In this document: piece by piece, positions 26,860 through 35,914 of the stretch
Layout: every line of letters starts with the position of its first letter
Numbering within the stretch: the stretch's first letter is position 1
Assembly: GCF_016918855.1 (NCBI RefSeq)
Contig: NZ_JADKYB010000015.1
Location: forward strand, 62,001-126,000
Direction: 5' to 3'
DNA: 64,000 nt
From: Actinacidiphila acididurans
Lineage (GTDB): Bacteria; Actinomycetota; Actinomycetes; Streptomycetales; Streptomycetaceae
Notes under the pieces: generated by a model
Told to the model about the DNA's origin: nothing
What the model saw: only the letters and a program-made list of their open reading frames with translations
Database searches by the model: none
Made by a program: the position numbers and the translations under genes

Positions 26860-29040
26860 TCAATGTGCCTGTGCCGAGAACGGCGGTTCGATGCCGCGGC
26901 GGTGGTGGTAGGCCCCGGTCCATTGGAGCAGGTCGTCGGTGATCGTAGTGGCGTGGCGGTTGGCCAGGGCGGTGTCGGCTTCTTTGGAGGGGATGTTGGC
27001 TGTGTGAGGTTGGAGGGTGCGGAGGGTTTCCGGGCCGGTGGGTTGGCCGCTGCGTAGGAGGTCGATCGCCGCTTGCGCTTGGGCGCGGGTTTGCGAGTCG
27101 AGTTGGTCGCCGAGGACAACGACTGACACTGTCCGGTCGTTGATCATCTGGAAGTTTTCGGCTACGGCAGGGAAGTGGAGCTGGGTGCGTAGCTTTTCAA
27201 TAGGTTCGCCGAGACCGCCCGCAGTATCGGTGGTGTGCGATCCGGCTTGGGCGCTGTAGCGGGCGGCGTAGTACTCGGCGAGGGCTTCGAGATTGTCGGG
27301 GTCTGCCATGTTCTTGCCGAAGCGGTGGCGGGCTTCGCTGAGGGCTAGCTGGTAGGGCCTGTCGTGGGGCTGGGCGCCGTCGGTGGGGTGGAAGACGATC
27401 GTAGTGCCGTACTCGAGGTGGCCGTCGCGGTTGCAGCGCCCCGCTGCCTGCTGAATGGATTCGGGAAGTGCCCAGGCCCGGTAGACGGTGGGGAAGTCCA
27501 GGTCAACTCCCGCTTCGATCAGCGACGTGGAGACGACTTGTACCTGCGCGCTTTCGTCCTGCTTGAGGCGAGTGCGGATTTCGTTGATGGTGTCACGGCG
27601 GTGGCCAGCCGTCATGCGGGTGGACAGGTGGTACGCGTCGTCGCCGAGGTGACGGTGGACGGCATTGGCGTCTTTGGTGCTGTTGACCACCATCAACATG
27701 CGCGAGTGCTGAGCTGCTTCGGTAGCAATGTCGGTGAGGGTGACGTTGTTGCGCCATTCATAGCGAACACGGCGCAGAGACTTAAACAGTTGTGCTGGTG
27801 CGTCGATGACAGTGCGTTCGGGCAGTCCTTTCAGGGTATTGGTGGCCCAGAATTCCGGCTGAGTAGCAGAGGACAGCAGGACTGTGGCGCCGAAACGCTC
27901 GGTCAGGGTCCGCAGGACGGAGAGGATGGGTACCAGGAGCCGGTCGGGCAAGGACTGGACCTCGTCGAGGACGATGACCGCGCCAGCGAGGCGGTGGAGT
28001 TTGCGCATGCGGGCCGGGGTGTGGGCGAACAGTGACTCGAAGAGCTGGACGGTGGTGGTGATGACGAAGGGTGCGTCCCAGTTCTCGGCGGCGAGGCGGG
28101 CCCAGCCTCGTTCGGGGTTGGCGGAGCTGTGGTGTTCCAGGACGTTGGGCAGCCCGGTGGCTGGGTCGAGCATGTCCCGGTAGACATCGGCGTTTTGCTG
28201 GGTGATGGAGATGAACGGGACGGCGACGATGACGCGCCGCATGCCGTGCCGGCGGGCGTGGCACAGGGCGAAGCCGGCTCCCGCGAAGGTCTTGCCGCCA
28301 CCGGTGGGGATGTGGAGGCGGTAGATGCCGCGCTCACCATCGGCAGCCTGCATGGCCTGCTGGTAGATGTCCTCACGGATCGTGTCTACGGGCGACGGCA
28401 GGCGTTGGGCGAGCGCAGCCTTGCGACGGATCTCGAAGAGTTGCGCGAGGGCTTCCATGTCAGCGTCGTCGCGGACGCGCGGCGCACGGCTGGAGAAGTG
28501 GGCGCGGGTGTCGAGGAAGTCGGCGTCGACCACCGCTGAGTAGGCCATGCGGATCAACAGATCGATCTCGGCGTGGGGTGCCGTGGGAGTGGCCCAGGAC
28601 GGGAGCGGGACCTCGGAGGTCCGCTCGATTTGCGGCACCAGGGCTGCGACGCGCGTTATGGCTTCACTGACGTGGGCGGGAAGGTCGGACCGGAGTTCCT
28701 TGAGGAGATTCTTCAGGTCCGCGTTGTTCCGGAGGCCGCCGTGGTGGCCTTCAACAATGCCGGCGAACTGGAAGGGCAGAACCTTGGCCGCCAGATGGGT
28801 CCCCGCGGATTTGTGGTCGGGACCGACCCGGCCGCCTTCGCTTTCGGCACGCAGCAGGCCGTTCTGCCAGGAGCAGTACCCCTTGCCGACATCGTGCACC
28901 AGGCCCAGATACCCAGCCAGGTCTGCAGCGCCGAAGGCCGAGCCGAACCGGTACGCCAAGCTCTCGGTTCCACGCAGATGGTCGGTCAGGCGATGGCGGT
29001 TGCCGCGGCGATTGCTGCTGTGGGCTAAGAGGTCGTCCAT
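26860..29040 (-). CDS. cas3: CRISPR-associated helicase-nuclease Cas3 (type I-C)
   Basis: 726 residues from ATG 29040; a longer in-frame ATG at 29205 exists, but its extra 55 residues are not Cas3-like. The HD nuclease motif HDVGKG is at about residue 49, with later DHKSAG and EGHHGG metal-site histidines. The helicase has PTGGGKT (about 244), LDEVQSLP (about 357), LLSSATQP and the C-terminal STSLIEAGVDLDF...QQAAGRCNRDG. HD precedes helicase in one chain, as is usual. It would degrade DNA bound by the I-C Cascade encoded divergently at 29493-32910. It has no cas1/cas2/cas4 partner. Confidence 0.93.
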   Translation of the reverse strand: MDDLLAHSSNRRGNRHRLTDHLRGTESLAYRFGSAFGAADLAGYLGLVHDVGKGYCSWQNGLLRAESEGGRVGPDHKSAGTHLAAKVLPFQFAGIVEGHHGGLRNNADLKNLLKELRSDLPAHVSEAITRVAALVPQIERTSEVPLPSWATPTAPHAEIDLLIRMAYSAVVDADFLDTRAHFSSRAPRVRDDADMEALAQLFEIRRKAALAQRLPSPVDTIREDIYQQAMQAADGERGIYRLHIPTGGGKTFAGAGFALCHARRHGMRRVIVAVPFISITQQNADVYRDMLDPATGLPNVLEHHSSANPERGWARLAAENWDAPFVITTTVQLFESLFAHTPARMRKLHRLAGAVIVLDEVQSLPDRLLVPILSVLRTLTERFGATVLLSSATQPEFWATNTLKGLPERTVIDAPAQLFKSLRRVRYEWRNNVTLTDIATEAAQHSRMLMVVNSTKDANAVHRHLGDDAYHLSTRMTAGHRRDTINEIRTRLKQDESAQVQVVSTSLIEAGVDLDFPTVYRAWALPESIQQAAGRCNRDGHLEYGTTIVFHPTDGAQPHDRPYQLALSEARHRFGKNMADPDNLEALAEYYAARYSAQAGSHTTDTAGGLGEPIEKLRTQLHFPAVAENFQMINDRTVSVVVLGDQLDSQTRAQAQAAIDLLRSGQPTGPETLRTLQPHTANIPSKEADTALANRHATTITDDLLQWTGAYHHRRGIEPPFSAQAH

Positions 29041-29242
29041 GGAATCTGACGGTAGTGCCAGCCACTGACAGGCTCGCTGCAACCAGCCAGGCCCGCGCCG
29101 CGCCGCCTGCGCGCAACTTGTCCGCCCTGCCCTGTGGCAGTGGCGGTCACCTGGGCATGACCGGTCCCGGAACGGAACGTTGTGGTTATCACCGGGGTCA
29201 GACAAGATCGGAGGTGACGAGGCAGCGTGTGACCGTACTCGT

Positions 29243-29354
29243 CCGGCACCGCTCCAGTAGGAGCGGTGAGGATCGCAACAGAGCGTCGCTGTGGGCGGAA
29301 GCAGTAGTAGGGATGCGGTGGCCGGCCCCTCTGGGGGTCGGCCACCGGTGCGTT
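29243..29354 (+). repeat. Two degenerate I-C repeat units in the cas3-cas5 gap
   Basis: The 452-base divergent gap between cas3 and cas5 holds two repeat-like units of 37 bases in plus orientation: 29243-29279, which ends GGTGAGGATCGCAAC and keeps a GCTCC/GGAGC hairpin, and 29318-29354, which begins GTGGCCGG and keeps CCTCTGGGGG in the loop position. A 38-base spacer-sized segment separates them. Their orientation is opposite to arrays A and B. They could be the remains of a third array, or regulatory crRNA-like sequence in the cas promoter region. Confidence 0.55.
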
Positions 29355-29492
29355 GTCAGTGCCTCGTGCCACCCTGAGCACGTCTCGGAGGAATTACCCC
29401 GTTGGCACCAGATCGCCACCGCCACTGCGATAGCGTCTTAAGGGCATCGCTGTGTAGTCGTGGGCTTTCGTATTGAAGAGAGGAGTGCGCCC

Positions 29493-30197
29493 GTGGCCAG
29501 CTCAGGCTCGTGGCGTCAGACGCCGTTATCGGTCGAGGTGTGGGGGCCGCTGGCCTGCTTCACCCGGCCAGAACTGAAGGTGGAACGCGTCAGCTACCCA
29601 GTGCCGACGCCGTCGGCGATGACCGGGCTGCTGGAGGCGATCTTCTGGAAGCCGGAGTTCCACTACGTGATCACTCGTATCGAGGTCCTGGCGCCCATCG
29701 AGTGGATCGCGGTGCGGCGCAACGAGGTCAAGTCCGTCGTGAGCCTGGACCAGGTCCGCCGGCTGCAGACCGACCGCACTGCGCGGTACGACGTGGAGAC
29801 CGACCGGGACCAGCGCAACACGATGGCACTCAAGGATGTCGCCTACCGTGTGCACGCCCAGATGAAGCTGGCGCCGCATGCCGACGCCCCGGCTGCGAAG
29901 TACCGCGACCAGCTCCGCCGCCGTGTCGAGCGCGGCCAGTGCTTCTCGCAGCCCTTCCTGGGCACGCGGGAGTTCGCCGCGTACTTCGGGCCCACCGGCT
30001 CCGCGCCGGTGGACGGAGTTCCGATCGACCGCAATGACGAACTGGGGGTGATGCTCCACTCGATCGAGTACACCGACGAGGGCGAGCGCTACCACTGGTT
30101 CAACGCCCGTCTGCAGCACGGCGTGCTGGAGGTCCGGGACCCGCTCGGCCCCGACGACGTCGACATGCCGAAGGCGTCCTGGCGCAAGGGGGCCTGA
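29493..30197 (+). CDS. cas5c: Cas5 (type I-C), crRNA-processing subunit
   Basis: 234 residues from GTG 29493, which has GAGAGGAG at the right distance; the upstream GTG 29460 is less likely. It starts LSVEVWGPLACFTRPELKVE and continues VSYPVPTPSAMTGLLEAIFW, the classic Cas5 opening. In type I-C systems there is no Cas6 and Cas5 cuts the pre-crRNA in the repeat hairpin, then caps the crRNA 5' handle. Its stop overlaps the cas8c start (TGATG), giving an operon cas5-cas8c-cas7. Despite repeat decay, the gene is intact. Confidence 0.93.
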   Translation: MASSGSWRQTPLSVEVWGPLACFTRPELKVERVSYPVPTPSAMTGLLEAIFWKPEFHYVITRIEVLAPIEWIAVRRNEVKSVVSLDQVRRLQTDRTARYDVETDRDQRNTMALKDVAYRVHAQMKLAPHADAPAAKYRDQLRRRVERGQCFSQPFLGTREFAAYFGPTGSAPVDGVPIDRNDELGVMLHSIEYTDEGERYHWFNARLQHGVLEVRDPLGPDDVDMPKASWRKGA

Positions 30198-32017
30198 TGC
30201 TCCTGCACCGCCTCGTCGAGTACAACGCCCGTCGCGATGACCCGCCCCCTGCCTACTACCGGCACAAGCAGATCGCCTGGAAGATCACCCTGCACAAGCG
30301 GGGCGCTTCCCTGGACAGCATCCGCCCCCCGCGGGCAGCCAAGGGCGAAGTCCAGGACCGGGGCGTCTTACGTCCTGCACCGCACGTCCACCGCACCAGC
30401 GCCGTCACCCCGCTCCTGCTCGCGGACACCGCCCAGTACGTCCTGGGTGTCCCCCGCAAGGACCCCAAGACCGGCCAGGCCTCAGCCAAGGACGCAGCTA
30501 AGGCCGCCAAGTACAAGGCCGCATTCCTCGCCCTGACCGAACAGTGGGCAGCCACCGTCCCCGGCGACCCCGCGGCGCAGGCCGTCCTGGACTTCCTACG
30601 CGCCCCGCACCCGCTTCCCGACATCCTGGACGCTGGCGACCTGATGGCTTTCACCCTGGACGGCCGCTGGGTGCACGAGCAGGAATCGGTCACCAACTTC
30701 TGGGCCGAGCACGTTCGGAGTTTGAAGACCGGCCGCGGTCAGACCGGCACGTGCCTGGTGTGCGGCGCACAAGGGCTGCTGCTGGACTCCTTCCCCGAAG
30801 CCATCCGCAAGGGCGCCATCCCCCCAGGCGGCGATGTCAACGGATCCGCCGTCGTCTCGATCAACACCCCCGCCCAAGGACGCGCCGGCGTCAGCGCGGG
30901 CCTGGCCCGCACCCCCGTGTGCGAGCAGTGCGGTACCTCCGCCGTCAACGCCCTCAACGCCCTGCTGGTCGACCCTCAGAACCGGCACCGCGGCCCCGAC
31001 TTCGTCACCATGTGGTGGACCAGGGAACCGGCCGACACGAGCTGGATGCAGCAGATCGACGACCCCGAGCCCCAGCAGGTCGCCGACCTCATGGACGCGG
31101 CCCGCACCGCCAAGGAACGGGCGGTGCGGTCCACAGACCCCAACGACTTCCATGCCCTGACCCTCGGGCTCAACGCAGGCCGGGCCGTCATCAAGGACTG
31201 GATCGACGTGCCCTTGCCCGAGATCAAGATCCGGCTGGGCCGGTGGTTCGACGACCACCGCATCCACGACGGCTGGCGCGGCCAGGACCGTGTTTTCTCC
31301 GTCTGGCGCCTGTCCCTGGCAGCCTCCCGGTGGGACCGGCGCGGCGACAAGTACGTAGCCGCCACCATCCCGGTCGGTCTCGAAGCCGCCCTGTACGCCA
31401 CAGCTCTGCACGGCACACCGCCACCAGCGTGGATCCTGCCCCGGCTGCTGCAGCGCATCCGCGCCGACCAGCACCCGGACACCGCCCGCACCGCGCTGCT
31501 GCGACTCGCCTTGATCCGCACCCATGCCCACGCCCTGGAGGACTTGGCCATGCCCGGCCTCAACCCTGAGAACACCAACCCCGGCTACGTCTGCGGACGC
31601 CTGTTCGCCACCCTGGAAAGCATCCAGTACACCGCCGGCAAGATCGCCGACCGCAAGGTCAACGCCACGATCCGCGACAAGTACTTCGGCACCGTCATGA
31701 CCAGCCCCGGCTCTGTCCTGCCCAACCTCCGGGTGGGCGCCAACAACCACCTCGGCCAGATCCGGCGCAAGCGACCCACCACCGCCAGCGCACTCGAACG
31801 CAAACTCGGCGCGATCTTCAGCCTCCTCGGCGACGACATCCCCGCGGTCCTGCCCATCCCCCACCAGGGAGCGTTCGTCCTGGGCTACGAACACCAGCGC
31901 GCCGACGACTTCGCCCGCGCCAGCGCCGCCAACGCCGCCCACGAGGCCGGCAATGCCACAGAAGACGACGCCGACCTGGTCCTCGACCCGCCACCGACCG
32001 ACACCCCCGCCCAGTGA
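30197..32017 (+). CDS. cas8c: Cas8c, large subunit of I-C Cascade
   Basis: 606 residues, starting at the ATG that overlaps the cas5 stop. The start MLLHRLVEYNARRDDPPPAY and the two CxxC pairs (CLVCGAQG and CEQCGTSAVNAL) fit the Csd1 family. The subunit recognises the PAM and holds the Cascade on target DNA. In other I-C systems the small subunit Cas11 is translated from inside this gene; the C-terminal ~130 residues (from about LNPENTNPGYVCGRLFATLE) would be that product here, but I cannot verify an internal start. Followed after 38 bases by cas7. Confidence 0.93.
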   Translation: MLLHRLVEYNARRDDPPPAYYRHKQIAWKITLHKRGASLDSIRPPRAAKGEVQDRGVLRPAPHVHRTSAVTPLLLADTAQYVLGVPRKDPKTGQASAKDAAKAAKYKAAFLALTEQWAATVPGDPAAQAVLDFLRAPHPLPDILDAGDLMAFTLDGRWVHEQESVTNFWAEHVRSLKTGRGQTGTCLVCGAQGLLLDSFPEAIRKGAIPPGGDVNGSAVVSINTPAQGRAGVSAGLARTPVCEQCGTSAVNALNALLVDPQNRHRGPDFVTMWWTREPADTSWMQQIDDPEPQQVADLMDAARTAKERAVRSTDPNDFHALTLGLNAGRAVIKDWIDVPLPEIKIRLGRWFDDHRIHDGWRGQDRVFSVWRLSLAASRWDRRGDKYVAATIPVGLEAALYATALHGTPPPAWILPRLLQRIRADQHPDTARTALLRLALIRTHAHALEDLAMPGLNPENTNPGYVCGRLFATLESIQYTAGKIADRKVNATIRDKYFGTVMTSPGSVLPNLRVGANNHLGQIRRKRPTTASALERKLGAIFSLLGDDIPAVLPIPHQGAFVLGYEHQRADDFARASAANAAHEAGNATEDDADLVLDPPPTDTPAQ

Positions 32018-32055
32018 ACTCCACACCCACCGCCCAGCCCAGCAGGAGAACCATC

Positions 32056-32910
32056 GTGACCGAACCACACCTCGACCCCGCCAAGAAGCACGACTTCGTC
32101 TTCCTCATCGACGTCCGCGACGGCAACCCCAACGGCGACCCCGACGCCGGCGGAATGCCCCGCATCGACCCCGTGAGCATGCAGGGCCTCATCACCGATG
32201 TCGCCATCAAGCGCAAAATCCGCAACACCACCGCCCTGCTCAAGGAAGGCGTGCCCGGCTACGAGATCTACGTCGAATCCGGCGTCGCCCTCAACGCCCA
32301 GCATGAACGGGCCTACACCGACGGCAAAGCCACCGACGCCATCACCGCCCGCACCTGGATGTGCCAGAACTTCTTCGACGTGCGCATGTTCGGCGCCGTC
32401 ATGACCACCGGCAAAAAGGAGAAGACCGCTGGCCGCGTCCAGGGCCCCGTCCAGATCAGCTTCTCCCGCTCCATCGACCCCATCACGCCCCAGGAAATCG
32501 GCATCACCCGCGTCACCCCCACCCGCACCGAAGACCTCAAGACCAAAGAAACCGAGATGGGCAGCAAGCACATCGTCCCCTACGGCCTCTACCTCGGTAC
32601 CGGCCACTTCTCCGCCCCCCTGGCCAAACGCACCGGCGTCACCAGCGACGACCTCGAAGTCTTCTGGCGCGCATTCACCCTCATGCTCGAACACGACCGC
32701 GCCTCCAGCCGCGGCGAAATGACACTGCGCGGCCTGTACGTCTTCACCCACAACGACGCCTACGGCAAGGCCCCCGCACACCAACTCTTCAACCGCATCA
32801 ACGTCAAGCCCACTGGCACCCCCACCACCCGCTCCTACGACGACTACACCACCGAAATCAACGACACCGACCTCCCCGACGGCATCACCCTCACCCGCAT
32901 CCTCGACTGA
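32056..32910 (+). CDS. cas7c: Cas7 (type I-C), Cascade backbone
   Basis: 284 residues from GTG 32056, preceded by AGGAGA; an in-frame GTG at 32014 lacks such a site. The Csd2/Csh2 hallmarks are clear: FVFLIDVRDGNPNGDPDAGG near the N-terminus, VAIKRKIRN, and in the middle DVRMFGAVMTTG and RVQGPVQISFSRSIDPI. Several copies line the crRNA in the effector complex. Last gene of the I-C operon; no cas4, cas1 or cas2 follows, and degenerate repeats begin 74 bases later. Confidence 0.94.
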   Translation: MTEPHLDPAKKHDFVFLIDVRDGNPNGDPDAGGMPRIDPVSMQGLITDVAIKRKIRNTTALLKEGVPGYEIYVESGVALNAQHERAYTDGKATDAITARTWMCQNFFDVRMFGAVMTTGKKEKTAGRVQGPVQISFSRSIDPITPQEIGITRVTPTRTEDLKTKETEMGSKHIVPYGLYLGTGHFSAPLAKRTGVTSDDLEVFWRAFTLMLEHDRASSRGEMTLRGLYVFTHNDAYGKAPAHQLFNRINVKPTGTPTTRSYDDYTTEINDTDLPDGITLTRILD

Positions 32911-32984
32911 CACCCGAACCCTGATTACGACTGCCCGACTCAGTCCCAGGAATCCCAACGGCTGCCGCCGCCAGTCGGACCGCA

Positions 32985-33095
32985 ATGGCATTCGCCCGAC
33001 AAGACAGCCGAGAATCGCAACCAAGCTATACCCATCCTTCGGTTCGAACACTCGATGGCGCCGGTCGCTCCCACGGAGCGACCGAGGATCACAAC
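32985..33095 (+). repeat. I-C repeat remnants in plus orientation after cas7
   Basis: Unit 33059-33095 keeps the hairpin GGTCGCTCC/GGAGCGACC and the ending GAGGATCACAAC. Unit 32985-33021 is weaker and ends GAGAATCGCAAC. The 37 bases between them have spacer length. They are in the opposite sense to array B, which starts 100 bases later. Confidence 0.5.
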
Positions 33096-33196
33096 AAAGA
33101 CCGCGCTGTCACGGGTGACACCATCACGTCCATCGCGCTGGCATCAGCACCGAACGACCACTCCGGCAACGTCGTACGCGATGTGGCCCTGCTGAT

Positions 33197-33956
33197 GTTG
33201 TGCTACCCCGCCGTCCACAAAGACGGCGGCCACCGTGGCGCCGCCAGTACAAGAGAGCACGGTGTCGTCGTTGTGATCCGCTGCCGACCGCGAAGGCGGC
33301 GGCCACACCTTGGTGATCCCGCCGGGCTCGGCGCCGTTGCGGTTGCGAACCTCCGCCAACCCGAAGGATGGCAGCCACGTGGTGCCAGCGTCCGACCCCA
33401 CGAAGCCGTTCTGCGCGTTGCGATCCTCGCCGGCACGAAGGGCGGCGGCCATCTGAGACTCTTCCTTCGCGTGGGTGGCGTATTAGGTGTTGTTGGGATC
33501 CTCCGCTGGCCTGGAGGACGGCGGCCACGCTCGGCCCCAGACACCCCGCCGAGGCGCGAAGCGCTGTTGCCCGCCATCCCCAAGGGCGACCTCCCGTCCT
33601 CCGAGCGTCGCACCGTGGGCCTGTGAGTTGCACCCTCCGTTGACCCGAAGAACGGCAGCAACGGTCTCCTTGGCATCCAGAACGATCCCGATGGGGGAGT
33701 TGCAGTCCTCCACCGTCTCGAAGGACGGCGGCCGCCCGATGGAGAAGTCCGCGAGGCGCTTCATGAACGAGTCGTTCCGATCCTCCACCGTCCCAGAGGA
33801 CGGCAGCCATCGCTCGGCTGGATGCCGCTGACGTTCACCTTGATGTAATTGCGATCCTCCGCCGGCCCGAAGAGCGGCGGCCACATCGAGGACACGTGCT
33901 CGGTAGCGGCCGCCCAGCAGTTGGGATCCTCCGCCGTCTGCGAGGACGACGGCTAC
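33197..33956 (-). CRISPR. Type I-C-like CRISPR array B, 11 strongly diverged repeats
   Basis: Repeat units of about 37 bases start at 33197, 33270, 33342, 33417, 33492, 33566, 33627, 33699, 33774, 33848 and 33920, with spacers mostly 35-39 bases (one of about 24 where a unit is badly decayed). Plus-strand consensus begins GTTGCGATCCTCCGCCGTCC and ends GACGGCGGCCAC, the same family as array A, so the likely crRNA sense is minus. No two adjacent units are identical, yet many substitutions keep the stem paired. Confidence 0.82.
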
Positions 33957-34693
33957 CGCATTTGAGCAGCACAATCATGGACCGGAGCCGAGGCGACTGG
34001 CCAGTACCAAGTGATCAAGACAGCATTATTCGCACGTTCTACCTCGGTAGGACCCGCACGTCCCATGCATGCTTGGGGTTCCGAAGCAGCGGTCGGCCCC
34101 GACGCAAGCGATCGCTCCCACGCCCTGGTGGGCCAATGACATCACGTGGCTACCTCACGAAGGACAAGCGATCGCCGGAGGTCCTCAGCGCAGTCCGGAA
34201 CTCCGTAAAGAAGCCATCACCCAAGGTAGTTCGGTAGGGACCCGCCGTCCGCATGCACTCCCCCGTGCTCCGACCCAGGCTTCGGTGAAGCCGTCCTCGG
34301 GATTCGAATCCGAGACCTACGCATTACGAGTACGCGGGCGATTATGCTGCCCTGTGCCGTGCAGAGCTGTCAGATCGCGTTTGACCCGGCCAGAAGGCAC
34401 GTCCCATCCCTGTCCATGATGCCCGGTACTGCCACGTTCGAAGACGTCCGCGCTCCCCACGCGCTCCCCTGAACTCCGCGGCTGCCCGGCGACGCAGGCA
34501 AACGAGGCATGCCCGCACGGCGGTTCGGCCAGCGGCAGCGGAGTCGCACCCAACCCCCTAGAAGACGACCCGGCGCCGACCTTCGCGAAGTCACCCGTAG
34601 TTGTCTTCTGCAGGGCGCCTATGTACGACTTCCACAAAGCCAACGGCCGCACGACCTGCCGCGCGTTAACGTCTGCCAAACTGGCCCCATGAG
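33957..34693. other. Non-coding stretch between I-C and I-E arrays
   Basis: About 740 bases with no recognisable gene. It holds the tRNA-Thr remnant at 34288-34335. Two similar phrases (CTCGGTAGGACCCGCACGTC near 34042 and TTCGGTAGGGACCCGCCGTC near 34230) may be remnants of an old duplication. Confidence 0.45.
34288..34335 (-). tRNA. Decayed 3' half of tRNA-Thr(CGU), probable att remnant
   Basis: On the minus strand the segment reads as an anticodon arm GCGTA-CTCGTAA-TGCGT (anticodon CGT), variable loop AGGTC, a T-arm around TTCGAAT with one stem mismatch, and a 3' acceptor half GGACGGC. The 5' half (D-arm and first acceptor strand) is not found upstream, so this is not a functional tRNA. Integrative elements often use a tRNA 3' half as attachment site and leave such duplicates. 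Confidence 0.55.
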
Positions 34694-34752
34694 CCAGCGG
34701 CAACCAAGTCAAGGAGTTGCAAAGCTCCTCGAAAAGCGCAGGTCGTAAAGGG
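34694..34752 (+). promoter_or_regulatory. Leader of I-E array 1
   Basis: The 59 bases before the first repeat match the segment before array 3 (52869-52927): shared CCAGCGGC, AGTCAAG, TTGCAAAGC and CGCAGGTCGT in the same order and spacing. This identifies the left side as the leader and the plus strand as the transcribed one. Confidence 0.75.
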
Positions 34753-35269
34753 GTTCTCCCCGCGCAGGCGGGGATGGTCCGGTCGTCAACACCCTCCTCA
34801 CCACCCAGATCGAGTTCTCCCCGCGCAGGCGGGGGTGGTCCGTTCCTTGGTGACGCCTTCAGGATTGCTGCGACGTTCTCCCCGCGCAGGCGGGGGTGAT
34901 CCGCCGTCGGCTCCGGTCGTCGGGTCCAGGTCGTCGTTCTCCCCGCGCAGGCGGGGGTGGTCCGTCGACCGGGCTGCTCACGCCCGCACTGACGAAGTTC
35001 TCCCCGCGCAGGCGGGGGTGGTCCGAGGACTGGCGAGCGGCCCAGCTCGCCGGTTACGTTCTCCCCGCGCAGGCGGGGGTGGTCCGGTGCTGCCGCGCGG
35101 ACCGGAACTCTGGGACCCGTTCTCCCCGCGCAGGCGGGGGTGGTCCGACCCTGCTGGCCCAGGGCATGACGCTGCCGCAGTTCTCCCCGCGCAGGCGGGG
35201 GTGGTCCGGATGGAAGGGCGGGAGGGGCGCGATCCCGGAGGTTCTCCCCGCGCAGGCGGGGGTGGTCCA
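34753..35269 (+). CRISPR. Type I-E CRISPR array 1, 9 repeats
   Basis: Nine 29-base repeats at exact 61-base steps (34753 to 35241) with eight 32-base spacers, both sizes typical of type I-E. The repeat runs GTTCTCCCCGCGCAGGCGGG then GGTGGTCCG and folds as CCCCGC/GCGGGG. The leader-proximal repeat has one change (GGGATGG), the third has GTGATCC, and the last one ends CCA instead of CCG exactly where it meets a truncated gene. It lies about 6.7 kb from the I-E adaptation genes. Confidence 0.97.
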
Positions 35270-35553
35270 TCATCGACCGCGCCCTGGCCATCCAGGCCCT
35301 GGCCGGCCGCCGCGTACGGATCCTCACCTACGACACCGGGCAGGCCACCCGCGCCCGCACCGCAGGTCTGCCCGTCACCAAACTCCGGGACGACGTAGGA
35401 ACCGGCGACGAACCCGACTGGGCCGCACTCGACGTAGCGCAGAACCGGGGAACCGGAGGTACCCGGCAGGCCCGCCGGCAAAAGGGCGCCGAACCCGCGG
35501 CGGGGCCAGCAGAAGATCAGAAGGAGACACCCGGGCCCGGGCCCCAAGCGTGA
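35269..35553 (+). pseudogene. C-terminal fragment of a PIN-domain protein, cut at the CRISPR array
   Basis: Directly from the last repeat base an open frame of 94 codons runs to TGA 35551-35553 with no start codon. It begins IIDRALAIQALAGRRVRILT and continues YDTGQATRARTAGLPVTKL, the final strand-helix portion of actinobacterial PIN-domain proteins (conserved Asp, then Thr-x-Asp-Thr-Gly). The N-terminal half is absent: upstream is the array. A deletion or rearrangement has therefore fused the array end to this gene. It is not expected to be translated as an active nuclease. Confidence 0.65.
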
Positions 35554-35584
35554 GCACTCCCGCCGAGTCGGTAGTCTCCGCGCC

Positions 35585-35914
35585 ATGGCAACCGGACTGT
35601 GCATCGCGGCCGCGGCCATCACCGCCGCCGAGATCGAACGCCTCGACAATCTGCCCGACGCCGCCAACGAGACGGTGGACGCGGACGGGTGCCAGTTCAA
35701 GGCCGGCCACACCGGGCGCCACGCCTGGCTCGCCCAGGTTCAGGACGGCGGCGAGAACACCACCGGTTGGTGGGTGATGTGGGACGCCCCCGCCGGGACG
35801 GACCCATCCACGTACGAGATCGTCTCCGCCCCGTTCTGCGAGGAGCCCGACCCCGACGGCATCTGGACGTGCGAGCACCCTGCGGCCCACGAGGGGCCGC
35901 ACCGCTTCGACTGA
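35585..35914 (+). CDS. Small conserved-looking hypothetical protein
   Basis: 109 residues from ATG 35585. It holds a pattern of paired Cys/His and Trp: CQFKAGHTGRHAWLAQVQ, then WWVMWD, then CEEPDPDGIWTCEHPAAHEGPHRF. Two such C-x-H-x-G-x-H units suggest a small zinc-stabilised fold of a type often found on actinophage and plasmid DNA. Function unknown. It is 31 bases downstream of the PIN fragment, and its codon use fits the neighbours. Confidence 0.6.
   Translation: MATGLCIAAAAITAAEIERLDNLPDAANETVDADGCQFKAGHTGRHAWLAQVQDGGENTTGWWVMWDAPAGTDPSTYEIVSAPFCEEPDPDGIWTCEHPAAHEGPHRFD

Noticed and set aside
34717..35398. Long open frames with repeating SPRRRGW, LPAQAGVV and SPRAGGGGP peptides across the I-E arrays (also 41896-42569 and 52665-55600)
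   Set aside because: They are the three frames of the 29-base CRISPR repeat read through spacers that happen to lack stops; the 61-base period changes frame each unit.
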